Source: CAWUIO01 sp963922455 (GTDB taxonomy: Bacteria > Bacteroidota > Bacteroidia > Cytophagales > Microscillaceae). Taken from it: a DNA stretch of 8,634 nucleotides. Shown piece by piece: positions 1-6,060 of the stretch (the first letter of the stretch is position 1; every line of letters begins with the position of its first letter). The notes below the pieces were generated by a model that made no database searches, was not told where the DNA came from, and was given only the letters and a program-made list of their open reading frames with translations. Made by a program: the position numbers and the translations under genes. The stretch covers positions 1-8,634 of the forward strand of contig CAWUIO010000183.1 of the NCBI GenBank assembly GCA_963922455.1, written 5' to 3'.

Positions 1-12
1 CGGATGAGAAGA

Positions 13-44
13 GGCACAAGCACCGCTGCGCTTATGCTTGCGCC
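13..44. repeat. Imperfect inverted repeat at window edge
   Basis: GGCACAAGC (13-21) faces GCTTGCGCC (36-44) across a 14-base loop, with one mismatch in nine pairs. It is followed by a run of seven G (48-54). The base composition contrasts sharply with the AT-rich sequence that begins near 56. It resembles in character, though not clearly in sequence, the GC-rich palindromes at 1180-1500 and 4965-5058. It may be an intergenic repeat fragment. The window starts too close to see its full extent. Confidence 0.4.
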
Positions 45-226
45 AGAGGGGGGGTAGTAATATACAATTAAGAAGACTTAGAGGTGGAGAAGCTGGGGGA
101 TGGAAGGTGATACAGACAGACAAGTATAACATTCCACGAGTATTAACATATAAAAATATTCGATTGTTGAAAAATCCGTTTACTAGCGGTGCTTTTTTAA
201 GAGTAGGTTATAAAAAAGATAATTAG
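38..226 (+). CDS. Doubtful short ORF, possible 3' remnant of a larger gene
   Basis: This 62-codon open frame has only a TTG (38) as a possible start, no ribosome binding site, and an in-frame TGA at 5-7 just upstream. It has no ATG anywhere. Its first dozen codons run through the GC-rich inverted repeat and G7 run. From about codon 15 the codon use becomes AT-rich and coherent (residues such as GWKVIQTDKYNIPRVLTYKN), matching the next gene. The stop (224-226) lies one base before the ATG of the 299-residue protein, a spacing typical of co-transcribed genes. The most likely reading is the C-terminal end of a gene whose 5' part was lost or lies in another frame across the G7 run. A small real gene is possible, and so is chance. 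I recognise no family. Confidence 0.3.
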   Translation: MRQRGGSNIQLRRLRGGEAGGWKVIQTDKYNIPRVLTYKNIRLLKNPFTSGAFLRVGYKKDN

Positions 227-227
227 T

Positions 228-1127
228 ATGAGTTTTTACACGTTTTACATATTTATTCTTTTATCAACGTTTTGTAGTAACTGTGCATCAAATGCCAGAG
301 ATCCTAATACTATGTGTCCAGTAACTCTTGGTGAAGTTTATAATTTTGCATTGGATAAATCTAATGGATCTACTGCGGAGGATATACAACTATATTTTAA
401 AACATTTAAAGATTTTAATTTTAAAGAATTTTCACCAATTGAAGGGGAGGTTAATCCAGATTTTTATTACAAACTTGGCTATACAAAAACTGGAAAACTA
501 ATTGAAATTCATCACTACGAGATATATCCGAAATATAATAATTTTAGGATGGTATTGTATGATACCAGCAACTTTGTTATTTTAAGTTTTGAGAACTGGT
601 ATGATGACTATGAAAGGAATGGTGAATATGGTAGTGATTACTTGCCCGGTGTTTTTGTTTACTTAAAGCAAGAAAAAATTACCTTCTTTATAAATACAAT
701 GAAGCACTTCAATGAAAAAGTTGTAGAACACTTTTATGACGGTAATTATCCCATTGGGAAATTTCAAGAAATATCTAGTATAGTTGAGTTAGATGAAAAT
801 TTGTATCCTACAAGATTAATTAAAATTTCAAAGGGTTTACCTATTCTTGGCTCTGAATCTAAATATTTGGATGATAATTATTTAAGCAAGGAATTACTAT
901 TTCTACTTAATGTACCTGACTATCTCGAGGACAATCCATTGATTATTGAAGAGAAAACTTGCTTAAATAATATTGTTGATCAAGTTTTTCAAAAGAAAAG
1001 TTCTCCAATCTTTTGCTTAGAAACAGATCCTAACAATGTTGTATCAGTGAGATTAGCAAAACAGCCACTTTGGTTACAAGAAGGATTATCCGATAAGTTA
1101 AGATGGCACAATTGCACTTTTAAATAA
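228..1127 (+). CDS. Exported protein of unknown function, AT-rich
   Basis: I do not recognise this 299-residue protein. Residues 4-15 form a hydrophobic stretch (YTFYIFILLSTF) followed by Cys16 and Cys19, so it carries a signal peptide. Neither cysteine has a textbook lipobox (Phe and Asn at -1), so lipoprotein status is uncertain. The mature part is acidic and aromatic-rich with predicted beta character. One strand pair (YYKLGYTKTGKLIEIHHYEIY, about 80-100, read in two parts) recalls the alternating pattern of MORN/YwqK-type repeats, but this is weak. Four cysteines remain in the mature chain, the last near the C-terminus. The ATG at 228 is the only sensible start and follows the previous stop by one base. 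GC is about 28% over 481-600 (33 of 120 bases), against about 50% in sampled parts of the subtilase gene, which suggests recent acquisition. An immunity-type or accessory surface protein is possible but unproven. Confidence 0.7.
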   Translation: MSFYTFYIFILLSTFCSNCASNARDPNTMCPVTLGEVYNFALDKSNGSTAEDIQLYFKTFKDFNFKEFSPIEGEVNPDFYYKLGYTKTGKLIEIHHYEIYPKYNNFRMVLYDTSNFVILSFENWYDDYERNGEYGSDYLPGVFVYLKQEKITFFINTMKHFNEKVVEHFYDGNYPIGKFQEISSIVELDENLYPTRLIKISKGLPILGSESKYLDDNYLSKELLFLLNVPDYLEDNPLIIEEKTCLNNIVDQVFQKKSSPIFCLETDPNNVVSVRLAKQPLWLQEGLSDKLRWHNCTFK

Positions 1128-1328
1128 TACGTATCCTCCCCCCTCCCCGCTGTCGCTCATGTTCCGTATTAAAAAAAACGGGCTGGCGCGCGTTTTTGGG
1201 CTGGCTTGTGGGCTAGTGGCCAACGCGTGCTTCACTGGGTTTAAGCATTTGCAATGCGTTTGGCACAAGAGGTAGTGTTTACCCGTTGTGAGTGGATGTT
1301 CCGTAGGACCATCTCGAGCTTTTCAATA

Positions 1329-1363
1329 AAAGCAGTTCTCAGAACTGCCAGCCGAAGGCTGCT
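1329..1363. repeat. Nested palindrome cluster
   Basis: GCAGTTCT (1331-1338) and AGAACTGC (1340-1347) form a perfect 8-base inverted repeat around one central C. CAGCC (1348-1352) and GGCTG (1356-1360) form a second hairpin around GAA. An outer pair, AAGCAG (1329-1334) and CTGCTT (1358-1363), can enclose both. The first palindrome could be an operator-like dimer site or a cruciform. The nesting suggests a structured repeat element instead. Confidence 0.5.
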
Positions 1364-1382
1364 TGACTGCGAACCAGCCCCA

Positions 1383-1447
1383 CCTAAGCCAAGGCGCTGG
1401 TTCTCAATTTTTTACTCGTCAATAAAGAAGGTTTTCCTTGGCTTAGG
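1383..1447. repeat. Perfect 12-base inverted repeat
   Basis: CCTAAGCCAAGG (1383-1394) is the exact reverse complement of CCTTGGCTTAGG (1436-1447), with 41 bases between. The right arm overlaps the repeat element at 1438-1478. The core CCTAAGCCAA occurs again at 5049-5058, so the arm is part of a repeated unit and not a private hairpin of this site. Confidence 0.65.
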
Positions 1448-1478
1448 GATGGAGCGGCCTGTTCCAGCCCGCCGCTGG
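1438..1478 (-). repeat. GC-rich intergenic repeat element, copy A
   Basis: Read on the minus strand, this copy begins CCAGCGGCGG (1478-1469), has a 17-base variable middle, and ends CATCCCTAAGCCAA (1451-1438). The same 10-mer and 14-mer occur in the same order at 5015-5024 and 5045-5058 on the plus strand with a 20-base middle. Twenty-four matching bases in two ordered blocks are unlikely by chance. Just beyond the 10-mer, CGCTGG (1473-1478) and CCAGCG (1491-1496) also pair. Orientation is assigned relative to copy B. Confidence 0.6.
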
Positions 1479-1668
1479 TCTTAGCGATGGCCAGCGAGTA
1501 GCGAGAGCCCACCCTCTGTCTATTTTGAAGCAGTTTTAATGGCGCGGGGAAGCTCCAAAGTATGCCTCTGGTATTTATCCCTTAGAAAGTTCTTAACACT
1601 TTGCTAACACTCCCTTTAAAAAAGAGGCTTTATTTTGAATTTTTCCATAATTCAAACGTACACAGACC

Positions 1669-2199
1669 ATGTTCTTAAAAACTATCCACCGTTCTACTAG
1701 TCTACTAGTCTTTGTCATGGCTACGGCTTTATTATTTTCGTGTAATCAAGATAAATCCAATCGTAAAAGTCCGCCGGCCCAAGTAAGCGGCAAAATTGGG
1801 GAAGCCACCATCCGAGTGGATTATAGCCAGCCCTCGGTAAGAGAACGGAAAATTTGGGACGAACTGGTACCTTATGGAAAAGTATGGCGCACCGGAGCCA
1901 ACGAAGCCACGGTGTTTGAAGTAGATCAAGACATTCAGGTCGAGGGAGAAGTTTTGCCCAAAGGAAAATATGCTTTGTTTACCATCCCAGGCAAAGATAC
2001 TTGGAAGATCATTTTTAATAAAAACTTTGATCAATGGGGTGCCTTTAAATACAAACCAGAAGAAAATCAGTTGGAGGTGAGTGCAGAACCCCTTGAGGTA
2101 AATGATTCGCAAGAACGGATGACTTTCACCCTGGATACCGAGCAGGCGGTCTTGACCTTGGCTTGGGAAAAAATACAAGTCCCAATTAACTTGCAATAG
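1669..2199 (+). CDS. DUF2911 domain lipoprotein
   Basis: This 176-residue protein carries a lipoprotein signal: a basic start, a hydrophobic core and LLFSC, with the lipidated cysteine at residue 25. It is therefore likely an envelope lipoprotein. The rest is one DUF2911 domain. Visible family landmarks are the VDYSQPSVRERKIWDELVPYG segment (50-70, read in parts), WRTGANEAT (73-81), the LPKGKYALFTIPG hairpin (96-108), NK (117-118) and WGA (123-125). The usual family glycine before R-K is replaced (RERK instead of kGRK). Length is normal for the family, whose biochemical role is unknown. The ATG at 1669 is the first good start and the signal peptide confirms it. No Shine-Dalgarno is evident, as is usual in Bacteroidota. 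The gene stands alone on this strand and ends in the shared terminator at 2210-2235. Confidence 0.93.
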   Translation: MFLKTIHRSTSLLVFVMATALLFSCNQDKSNRKSPPAQVSGKIGEATIRVDYSQPSVRERKIWDELVPYGKVWRTGANEATVFEVDQDIQVEGEVLPKGKYALFTIPGKDTWKIIFNKNFDQWGAFKYKPEENQLEVSAEPLEVNDSQERMTFTLDTEQAVLTLAWEKIQVPINLQ

Positions 2200-2209
2200 A
2201 GAAAAAAGA

Positions 2210-2235
2210 AAGCCCGGGCTTAGCAGCCTGGGCTT
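2210..2235. terminator. Bidirectional hairpin terminator between convergent genes
   Basis: AAGCCCGGGC (2210-2219) pairs with GCCTGGGCTT (2226-2235) in a 10-base stem with one G-U pair on the plus-strand RNA and a 6-base loop. On the minus strand the stem is followed by TTTCTTTTTTC (complement of 2201-2211), a good U tract for the TPR gene that stops at 2260. On the plus strand, ATATATTG after the stem is a weaker tail, serving the DUF2911 gene that stops at 2199. Confidence 0.8.
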
Positions 2236-2259
2236 ATATATTGTCCTACCCTCCCCTCT

Positions 2260-3648
2260 CTATTCGGCCTCTATCACTTGCACACGGTAGCCTTTGATCG
2301 ATTCTACTTCTGGAACTGGTATATCTTCCAAGACATATTCTATGCGGGTATGCCCAGGCAACATTTTGGGCTGAGAAGAATACGTTATAATTGCTTCTTT
2401 GGAAATGAGGACTTTATCTGCCTGATCCAGCCATTCTATAGCCACAGTAAGCTCTTCCAGGCGCCTTTGGCCGGTGTTCTCAATTTCTAAAACCAGTTTG
2501 TGCCCCACTTCGCCTTTATTAAGATACTCATTGACACTGTATTTGCTGTACCGTTCGCGTATGATTATTTCTACATTTGAAGGCTTGCGAATTTGCCAAA
2601 GTAATTCGGCTTCGGGAGACGCATCGTAGGTGCTGGGGGCGGGAGATTGGTCAATTTTTTGGATGCTAATCACTACTTTTTCTAAATTTGGAGCTTTTCG
2701 TTTTTTATGGATAAGAAAATCAATGGGGTGCTTGTCGCCACTCCGGACCGTAGGAAAATGTTCGGAAATAGAGTCGTCGGTATCTTCGGCGGCTACCTTC
2801 CCATTTTTGTCTACAAGTTCATATTGCAAGACTAGCTCATCAATTTCCACTCCCTTAGGCACAATAAAGCCTTTGAAGCGATAAGAGAAGGCATCCGAAT
2901 ACGGGCTCAACTCGGAGCTCTCAAGTTCGATCGCAAAGGGAGCCTCATCACTTTCTACTACCAATTCTACCGGAAGTTGATCTTCGCCGCTAATGCTAGC
3001 CGATTTGGAAACTTTAACCAAGCTTTGGCCCTCCGAATTTTTAGTCACACTGCTAGTGTTTTCTGCGTCGGGGGAGCTAGCCTGCGTGGGGGGAGCGTAG
3101 TCCCGTTTTTCTAGTTCATGATTACTTTGGTTAAGGTACACGACCACCACCAAAAGGATGACCACTAGGCTTCCTACTACCCCAGAGAGGATCGCAATTC
3201 TTTTATTGAAGGGTTTATGGAGGCTTTCTCCTTTTTTTAGCTCACTTATTAGCTGCAAAGAGGCTTGGTGCGAGGGGACAAATTGTAGGTACTTACGGGC
3301 AAAATATCCCGCTTGGTTTTGATCGTTTTTTTCCTTGCCTTGCTTCCACTTTTGAAAATGAGCCTGAGACAATCCCTCCAAAACTTCCAAATTATTGGGG
3401 GCAATGGCATGCGCTTGTTTAAACTCTTCCAAAGCATCATTCCAATTTTGATATTGCAGATACCCTTGTCCACGGGTGATGTGTTCTTGTACCGTTTTTT
3501 GTACATCTTTCCAGTCGCTCTCAGACATACCCAATTCCAGGGCAATCTGTTTCATTTCTGCTTCCGAGAGGGGGCGATTGGATTTTTCTTTTTGTATACT
3601 AAGGATCTTCTGTACGTAGTTTTTAAGAGCTTCTTCAGATCGTGCCAT
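2260..3648 (-). CDS. TPR protein with one membrane span and large periplasmic part
   Basis: I start this 462-residue protein at the ATG (3648-3646). A TTG seven codons upstream extends the frame but is less likely. Residues 1-50 are helical with an LSEAEMKQIALELGMSE segment. TPR-like helices follow at about 53-137 (GQGYLQYQNWNDALEEFKQA, APNNLEVLEGLSQAHF). After the basic HKPFNKR comes a single membrane span at about 151-171. Positive charge before the span predicts a cytoplasmic TPR domain and an outside C-terminus. A Ser/Thr/Glu-rich linker (about 180-215) leads to two beta-rich modules ending at 462, the second with EIENTGQRRLEELTVAIEWL, an immunoglobulin-like strand pattern. I know no named family. 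The architecture suggests a scaffold linking cytoplasm and envelope, which is inference. It may be read from its own promoter, since gpsA ends 154 bases upstream. Confidence 0.82.
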   Translation of the reverse strand: MARSEEALKNYVQKILSIQKEKSNRPLSEAEMKQIALELGMSESDWKDVQKTVQEHITRGQGYLQYQNWNDALEEFKQAHAIAPNNLEVLEGLSQAHFQKWKQGKEKNDQNQAGYFARKYLQFVPSHQASLQLISELKKGESLHKPFNKRIAILSGVVGSLVVILLVVVVYLNQSNHELEKRDYAPPTQASSPDAENTSSVTKNSEGQSLVKVSKSASISGEDQLPVELVVESDEAPFAIELESSELSPYSDAFSYRFKGFIVPKGVEIDELVLQYELVDKNGKVAAEDTDDSISEHFPTVRSGDKHPIDFLIHKKRKAPNLEKVVISIQKIDQSPAPSTYDASPEAELLWQIRKPSNVEIIIRERYSKYSVNEYLNKGEVGHKLVLEIENTGQRRLEELTVAIEWLDQADKVLISKEAIITYSSQPKMLPGHTRIEYVLEDIPVPEVESIKGYRVQVIEAE

Positions 3649-3681
3649 AGAATATAAATTATTTACCAAAACCTAATGTGT

Positions 3682-3718
3682 AATTGCGCATAGATTGGGC
3701 AGTGCATTCTATGCAATT
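3682..3718. repeat. Hairpin upstream of the TPR gene
   Basis: GCATAGA (3688-3694) pairs perfectly with TCTATGC (3708-3714). AATT (3682-3685) and AATT (3715-3718) extend the stem past a 2-base bulge. It lies 34 bases before the TPR gene start on the minus strand, in a place for a leader structure or operator. There is no U tract on the minus strand. On the plus strand it runs into TTTTT, but no plus-strand gene ends here. Confidence 0.4.
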
Positions 3719-3748
3719 TTTAGGGCTTAACGGCTTTTATTTCATACG

Positions 3749-3765
3749 GTTCGGAGGGGCCGAAC
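3749..3765 (-). terminator. Short stem-loop after gpsA, possible weak terminator
   Basis: GTTCGG (3749-3754) pairs with CCGAAC (3760-3765) around AGGGG. It lies 38 bases past the gpsA stop on the minus strand. The stem is short but GC-rich, and no U tract follows on the minus strand, so its role as a gpsA terminator is only suggested by position. Confidence 0.35.
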
Positions 3766-3802
3766 GATACTTAAAATTTAGGATTTTTTGATAAAATTTG
3801 AC

Positions 3803-4846
3803 TTAGCTTAGTAAATCCTGCAGGATCATCATTTCTTGACGAGGGGATTCTCTTTTGTATAAAATAGTATACACGGCCTTTACAATGGGCATAAACACTT
3901 GGTATTGCTGGTTTATCTCATAGACCGACTTAACGGCGTAGTAGCCTTCGGCAATCATATTCATTTCCATTTGGGCAGATTGCACCGAGTAGCCCCGGCC
4001 AATCATACTGCCAAAGGTCCGGTTGCGGCTAAATTGGGAGTAGGCCGTAACCAATAAATCGCCCAAGTAAGCCGAGGCATTAATTTCCCTCCCTTCTTGG
4101 GGAAAGACCTTGCGGACAAAGCGTTCGATTTCTTGGGTAGCATTGGCAACCAAAACGGCTTGAAAATTATCTCCATACCCCATTCCGTGGGCTATTCCGC
4201 AAGCTAGGGCAACAATATTTTTTATAATAGCCGCATATTCTATCCCTATGGGGTCATTACTGGCTTTGGTTCGTATATACCGCCCTTGTAATAAGGCAGC
4301 TACTTGTTTGGCATGGACAGTTTGCCGGGAAGCAATGGTGAGGTAGGAAAGCTTTTCCAAAGCTACTTCTTCGGCGTGACAAGGGCCTCCAATAACGCAC
4401 ACATCTTCTGGGGGATGGTCAAAATACTGCTCAAGATATTCTGAGACCAATAAGTTTTCTTCGGGGATAATTCCTTTTACCGCCGAGACAATCACCTTGC
4501 CCCGTAGTGAACCGGGCTCTAATGGAGACAATGCATCTTTCACAAATGCCGCTGGAATCGCAATTAAAACGTATTCGGCCAGCTTTAAGGATTTTTTGAG
4601 ATCGGTATATACCTTCACCTTGCGCTTGTGAATTTCTACATCGCTGAGATAACGCGGGTTGTGGCGAAATTGGCGGATATGACGCACGGATTCCCGGCTC
4701 CGGAGCCACCAGTGTACCCGCACGGGGTTTTCAGAAAGCATTTTCACCAAGGCGGTGGCCCAGCTCCCTCCACCGATCATGGCTATCTGGGTTTGGGGTT
4801 CTCGCGAACTGGATACTTTACGTATGATAGGTACTTTATGAATCAC
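3803..4846 (-). CDS. gpsA: NAD(P)-dependent glycerol-3-phosphate dehydrogenase
   Basis: GpsA reduces dihydroxyacetone phosphate to sn-glycerol-3-phosphate with NAD(P)H in the cytoplasm, feeding phospholipid synthesis (EC 1.1.1.94). The 347 residues match the family length plus a short N-terminal extension. Visible landmarks are the nucleotide-binding GGGSWATAL (25-33), NPRYL (63-67), SAVKGI with Lys124, GGPCHAEEVA (153-162), IIKNIVALACG with Lys209 (the expected catalytic lysine), GYGDNFQAVL (223-232), LGDLLVTAYS with Asp263, SRNRTFG (273-279) and IAEG (298-301). All key residues are present. The start is a GTG (4846-4844) with GGA directly before it. The next ATG (Met23) would fall two residues before the glycine motif, too late, and no ATG occurs upstream before an in-frame TAA. 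A divergent 373-base gap separates it from the next gene, and the TPR gene follows on the same strand. Confidence 0.96.
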   Translation of the reverse strand: MIHKVPIIRKVSSSREPQTQIAMIGGGSWATALVKMLSENPVRVHWWLRSRESVRHIRQFRHNPRYLSDVEIHKRKVKVYTDLKKSLKLAEYVLIAIPAAFVKDALSPLEPGSLRGKVIVSAVKGIIPEENLLVSEYLEQYFDHPPEDVCVIGGPCHAEEVALEKLSYLTIASRQTVHAKQVAALLQGRYIRTKASNDPIGIEYAAIIKNIVALACGIAHGMGYGDNFQAVLVANATQEIERFVRKVFPQEGREINASAYLGDLLVTAYSQFSRNRTFGSMIGRGYSVQSAQMEMNMIAEGYYAVKSVYEINQQYQVFMPIVKAVYTILYKRESPRQEMMILQDLLS

Positions 4847-4967
4847 TCCAAAAAAGATTATGCGCCCGTCTATGATTTAATGGGGCTTTCCCTCGCATGC
4901 GATATACTTATGTGAGTATGCCGTACTAAGGATCTATAGTTTTTAATTGTACATGACTAGCACCCGT

Positions 4968-5001
4968 GGCTCGGGCCGGGCTTGCCAGCAAAGCCCGAGC
5001 C
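4968..5001. repeat. Hairpin with two alternative stems
   Basis: GGCTCGGGC (4968-4976) pairs perfectly with GCCCGAGCC (4993-5001). The enclosed segment has a second, competing stem: GGGCTT (4978-4983) with AAGCCC (4991-4996), which shares bases 4993-4996 with the outer stem. CCAGCCC follows at 5000-5006, a short string also found at 1464-1470 next to copy A. A structured repeat family member is more likely than a terminator, since neither strand has a U tract. Confidence 0.6.
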
Positions 5002-5014
5002 AGCCCGCCCACGT

Positions 5015-5058
5015 CCAGCGGCGGTCTCCGCCCCTCCGGGGTGGCATCCCTAAGCCAA
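5015..5058 (+). repeat. GC-rich intergenic repeat element, copy B
   Basis: CCAGCGGCGG (5015-5024) and CATCCCTAAGCCAA (5045-5058) match copy A at 1438-1478 exactly in sequence and order, on the opposite strand. The 20-base middle differs (17 bases in copy A) and contains its own small inverted repeat, CCCCTCCGGGG (5031-5041). Confidence 0.6.
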
Positions 5059-5219
5059 ATTGTCATTCCCATGAAACTTTAGCATGCGAATATATAGCAA
5101 AAATTAAAGCTTGGAGGGTTTATCTACTGGCTAAATAGAATTTTGCCAGGACTCGATAGAATATTACTTGTTTTCCGGCTATTTGATTAAATTAGAAATT
5201 AACCATAACCTATAACCAT

Positions 5220-5828
5220 ATGACTAGAACATTACTAATCCTACTAGGCTGGGCTTGCTGGCTAAGCCCAAGCATCTATGCCCAGGAAGCCCAAGATTCA
5301 CTTATTTTAAAGGCTCCATCCGATTGGCGCATCGAGCAAATTTCCTTTCCTCTAGCCTTTGCTCCAGATTTACCCTATCATGGCTTTGAGGACATACGTT
5401 TTATGCCCGGTTGGCATGAGAAGGATAGCCCTGAGTTTTGGTCTTATACCTTTGTCTGGTTTATTGAAGATGCCCTGGATTTGAATGAAAATAAGCTAAA
5501 AAGTATTATCGAGCTTTATTTTGACGGCCTCAACCAAGTGGTGCGTAATATGAACAAAGATTCCTCCGATCAAATATCTGCCACTGAGGCCCATTTTAAG
5601 GCCTCCCTAAAAGAAGGAGGGCCCGCTGAATACTATTCAGGAAAGCTTACAGTATACGATGCTTTTTTTACCAAGTCTCCCATACAGTTATTTGCCCAAG
5701 TAAGATACTTTGCCTGTCCCAAGCAAGAGCGGAACCTTGTTTGGTTTATGTTTTCTCCCAAAGCCTTCACAGATCCGGTTTGGGAGTCCTTAGAAAGTGT
5801 GGAGTTGGCCATTCCTTGTAAAGAGTAA
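5220..5828 (+). CDS. Conserved-looking exported protein of unknown function
   Basis: The 202-residue product has a clear Sec signal peptide (LLILLGWACWLSPSIYA) with likely cleavage after Ala21 (YA-QEA), so it is a periplasmic or secreted soluble protein. The mature part carries a run of motifs that look conserved: W36-RIEQISFPLAFAP, YHGFEDIRFMPGW (53-65), FWSYTFVWFIED (73-84) and ELYFDGLNQVV (98-108). I recall similar unnamed Bacteroidota proteins but cannot give a family name. Cys166 and Cys200 are the only mature cysteines and could form a disulfide. There are no lipobox and no membrane span after the signal. The ATG at 5220 is set by the signal peptide. The subtilase gene starts 232 bases downstream on the same strand, too far to assume an operon. 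Confidence 0.85.
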   Translation: MTRTLLILLGWACWLSPSIYAQEAQDSLILKAPSDWRIEQISFPLAFAPDLPYHGFEDIRFMPGWHEKDSPEFWSYTFVWFIEDALDLNENKLKSIIELYFDGLNQVVRNMNKDSSDQISATEAHFKASLKEGGPAEYYSGKLTVYDAFFTKSPIQLFAQVRYFACPKQERNLVWFMFSPKAFTDPVWESLESVELAIPCKE

Positions 5829-5860
5829 AGCCCCAGCATGAGGTTTTTTATGTAAGAATC

Positions 5861-5884
5861 GGGCCCTAAGATCAACTTAGGCCC
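5861..5884 (+). terminator. Stem-loop after the 202-residue protein gene, weak terminator
   Basis: CCTAAG (5865-5870) pairs with CTTAGG (5876-5881), and GGG (5861-5863) with CCC (5882-5884) past a bulged C, around ATCAA. It lies 33 bases after the stop at 5828. No U tract follows, so termination would be inefficient or need another factor. Confidence 0.4.
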
Positions 5885-6060
5885 CCAGGCTTACGTATAA
5901 AAAGGGTTACGGTTTGTCGAGTTATGGATTTAGCCAATACTTTACCTCTTGGTATAAATTCTGAACCCAAAACGAACCAGGCCCGGACACAAGATGTTGC
6001 AGGGTTAATTCAATTTTTAATACTTAGATTCTCAAACCAAAAAAAACAAACACTCAATCC

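Larger units (their letters stand above)
1128..1668. other. Palindrome-rich intergenic region without a gene
   Basis: These 541 bases hold no credible gene. A 76-codon open frame at 1254-1484 is low-complexity, R/S/P-rich and spans several hairpins, so I treat it as chance. The central part is GC-rich (39 of 60 bases at 1441-1500) and contains GGGCTGGC twice (1180-1187, 1198-1205), the palindrome cluster at 1329-1363, the long-range inverted repeat 1383-1447 and the repeat element 1438-1478. The last 100 bases become AT-rich and form the leader of the DUF2911 gene. I see no clear Bacteroidota promoter (TTG with TAnnTTTG at standard spacing); the nearest match is TTATTTTG at 1630-1637. Confidence 0.6.
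4847..5219. other. Divergent intergenic region with GC-rich repeats
   Basis: This gap lies between the starts of gpsA (-) and the 202-residue protein (+), so it must hold both promoters. Its middle, 4961-5058, is GC-rich and contains the hairpin 4968-5001 and repeat copy B (5015-5058). The flanks are AT-rich. AACCATA occurs twice just before the + gene (5201-5207, 5214-5220). A 63-codon frame at 4947-5138 runs through the repeats and is not credible. I found no exact TTG/TAnnTTTG promoter pair for either gene. Confidence 0.55.

Noticed and set aside
1254..1484. 76-codon plus-strand open frame
   Set aside because: It runs through several palindromes and repeat copy A, has R/S/P-rich low-complexity residues and no family resemblance; it is explained as repeat DNA.
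1732..2196. 154-codon minus-strand open frame opposite the DUF2911 gene
   Set aside because: It is antisense to a well-recognised lipoprotein gene, with no start signals or domain.
4965..5058. CRISPR-like or tRNA-like structured repeats
   Set aside because: The units are not regularly spaced direct repeats, and no cloverleaf with the conserved tRNA positions can be drawn.
4947..5138. 63-codon plus-strand open frame
   Set aside because: It covers the GC-rich hairpin and repeat copy B in the divergent promoter gap, and the product has no protein-like character.
5160..5190. TTG (5168-5170) with TATTTG (5180-5185) as a promoter for the 202-residue protein gene
   Set aside because: The spacing of nine bases is far too short and the -7 box is incomplete.
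5991..6030. TTG (5997-5999) with TAATACTT (6018-6025) as a Bacteroidota promoter for the subtilase
   Set aside because: The second box matches TAnnTTTG at too few positions; it cannot be told from chance in AT-rich leader sequence.
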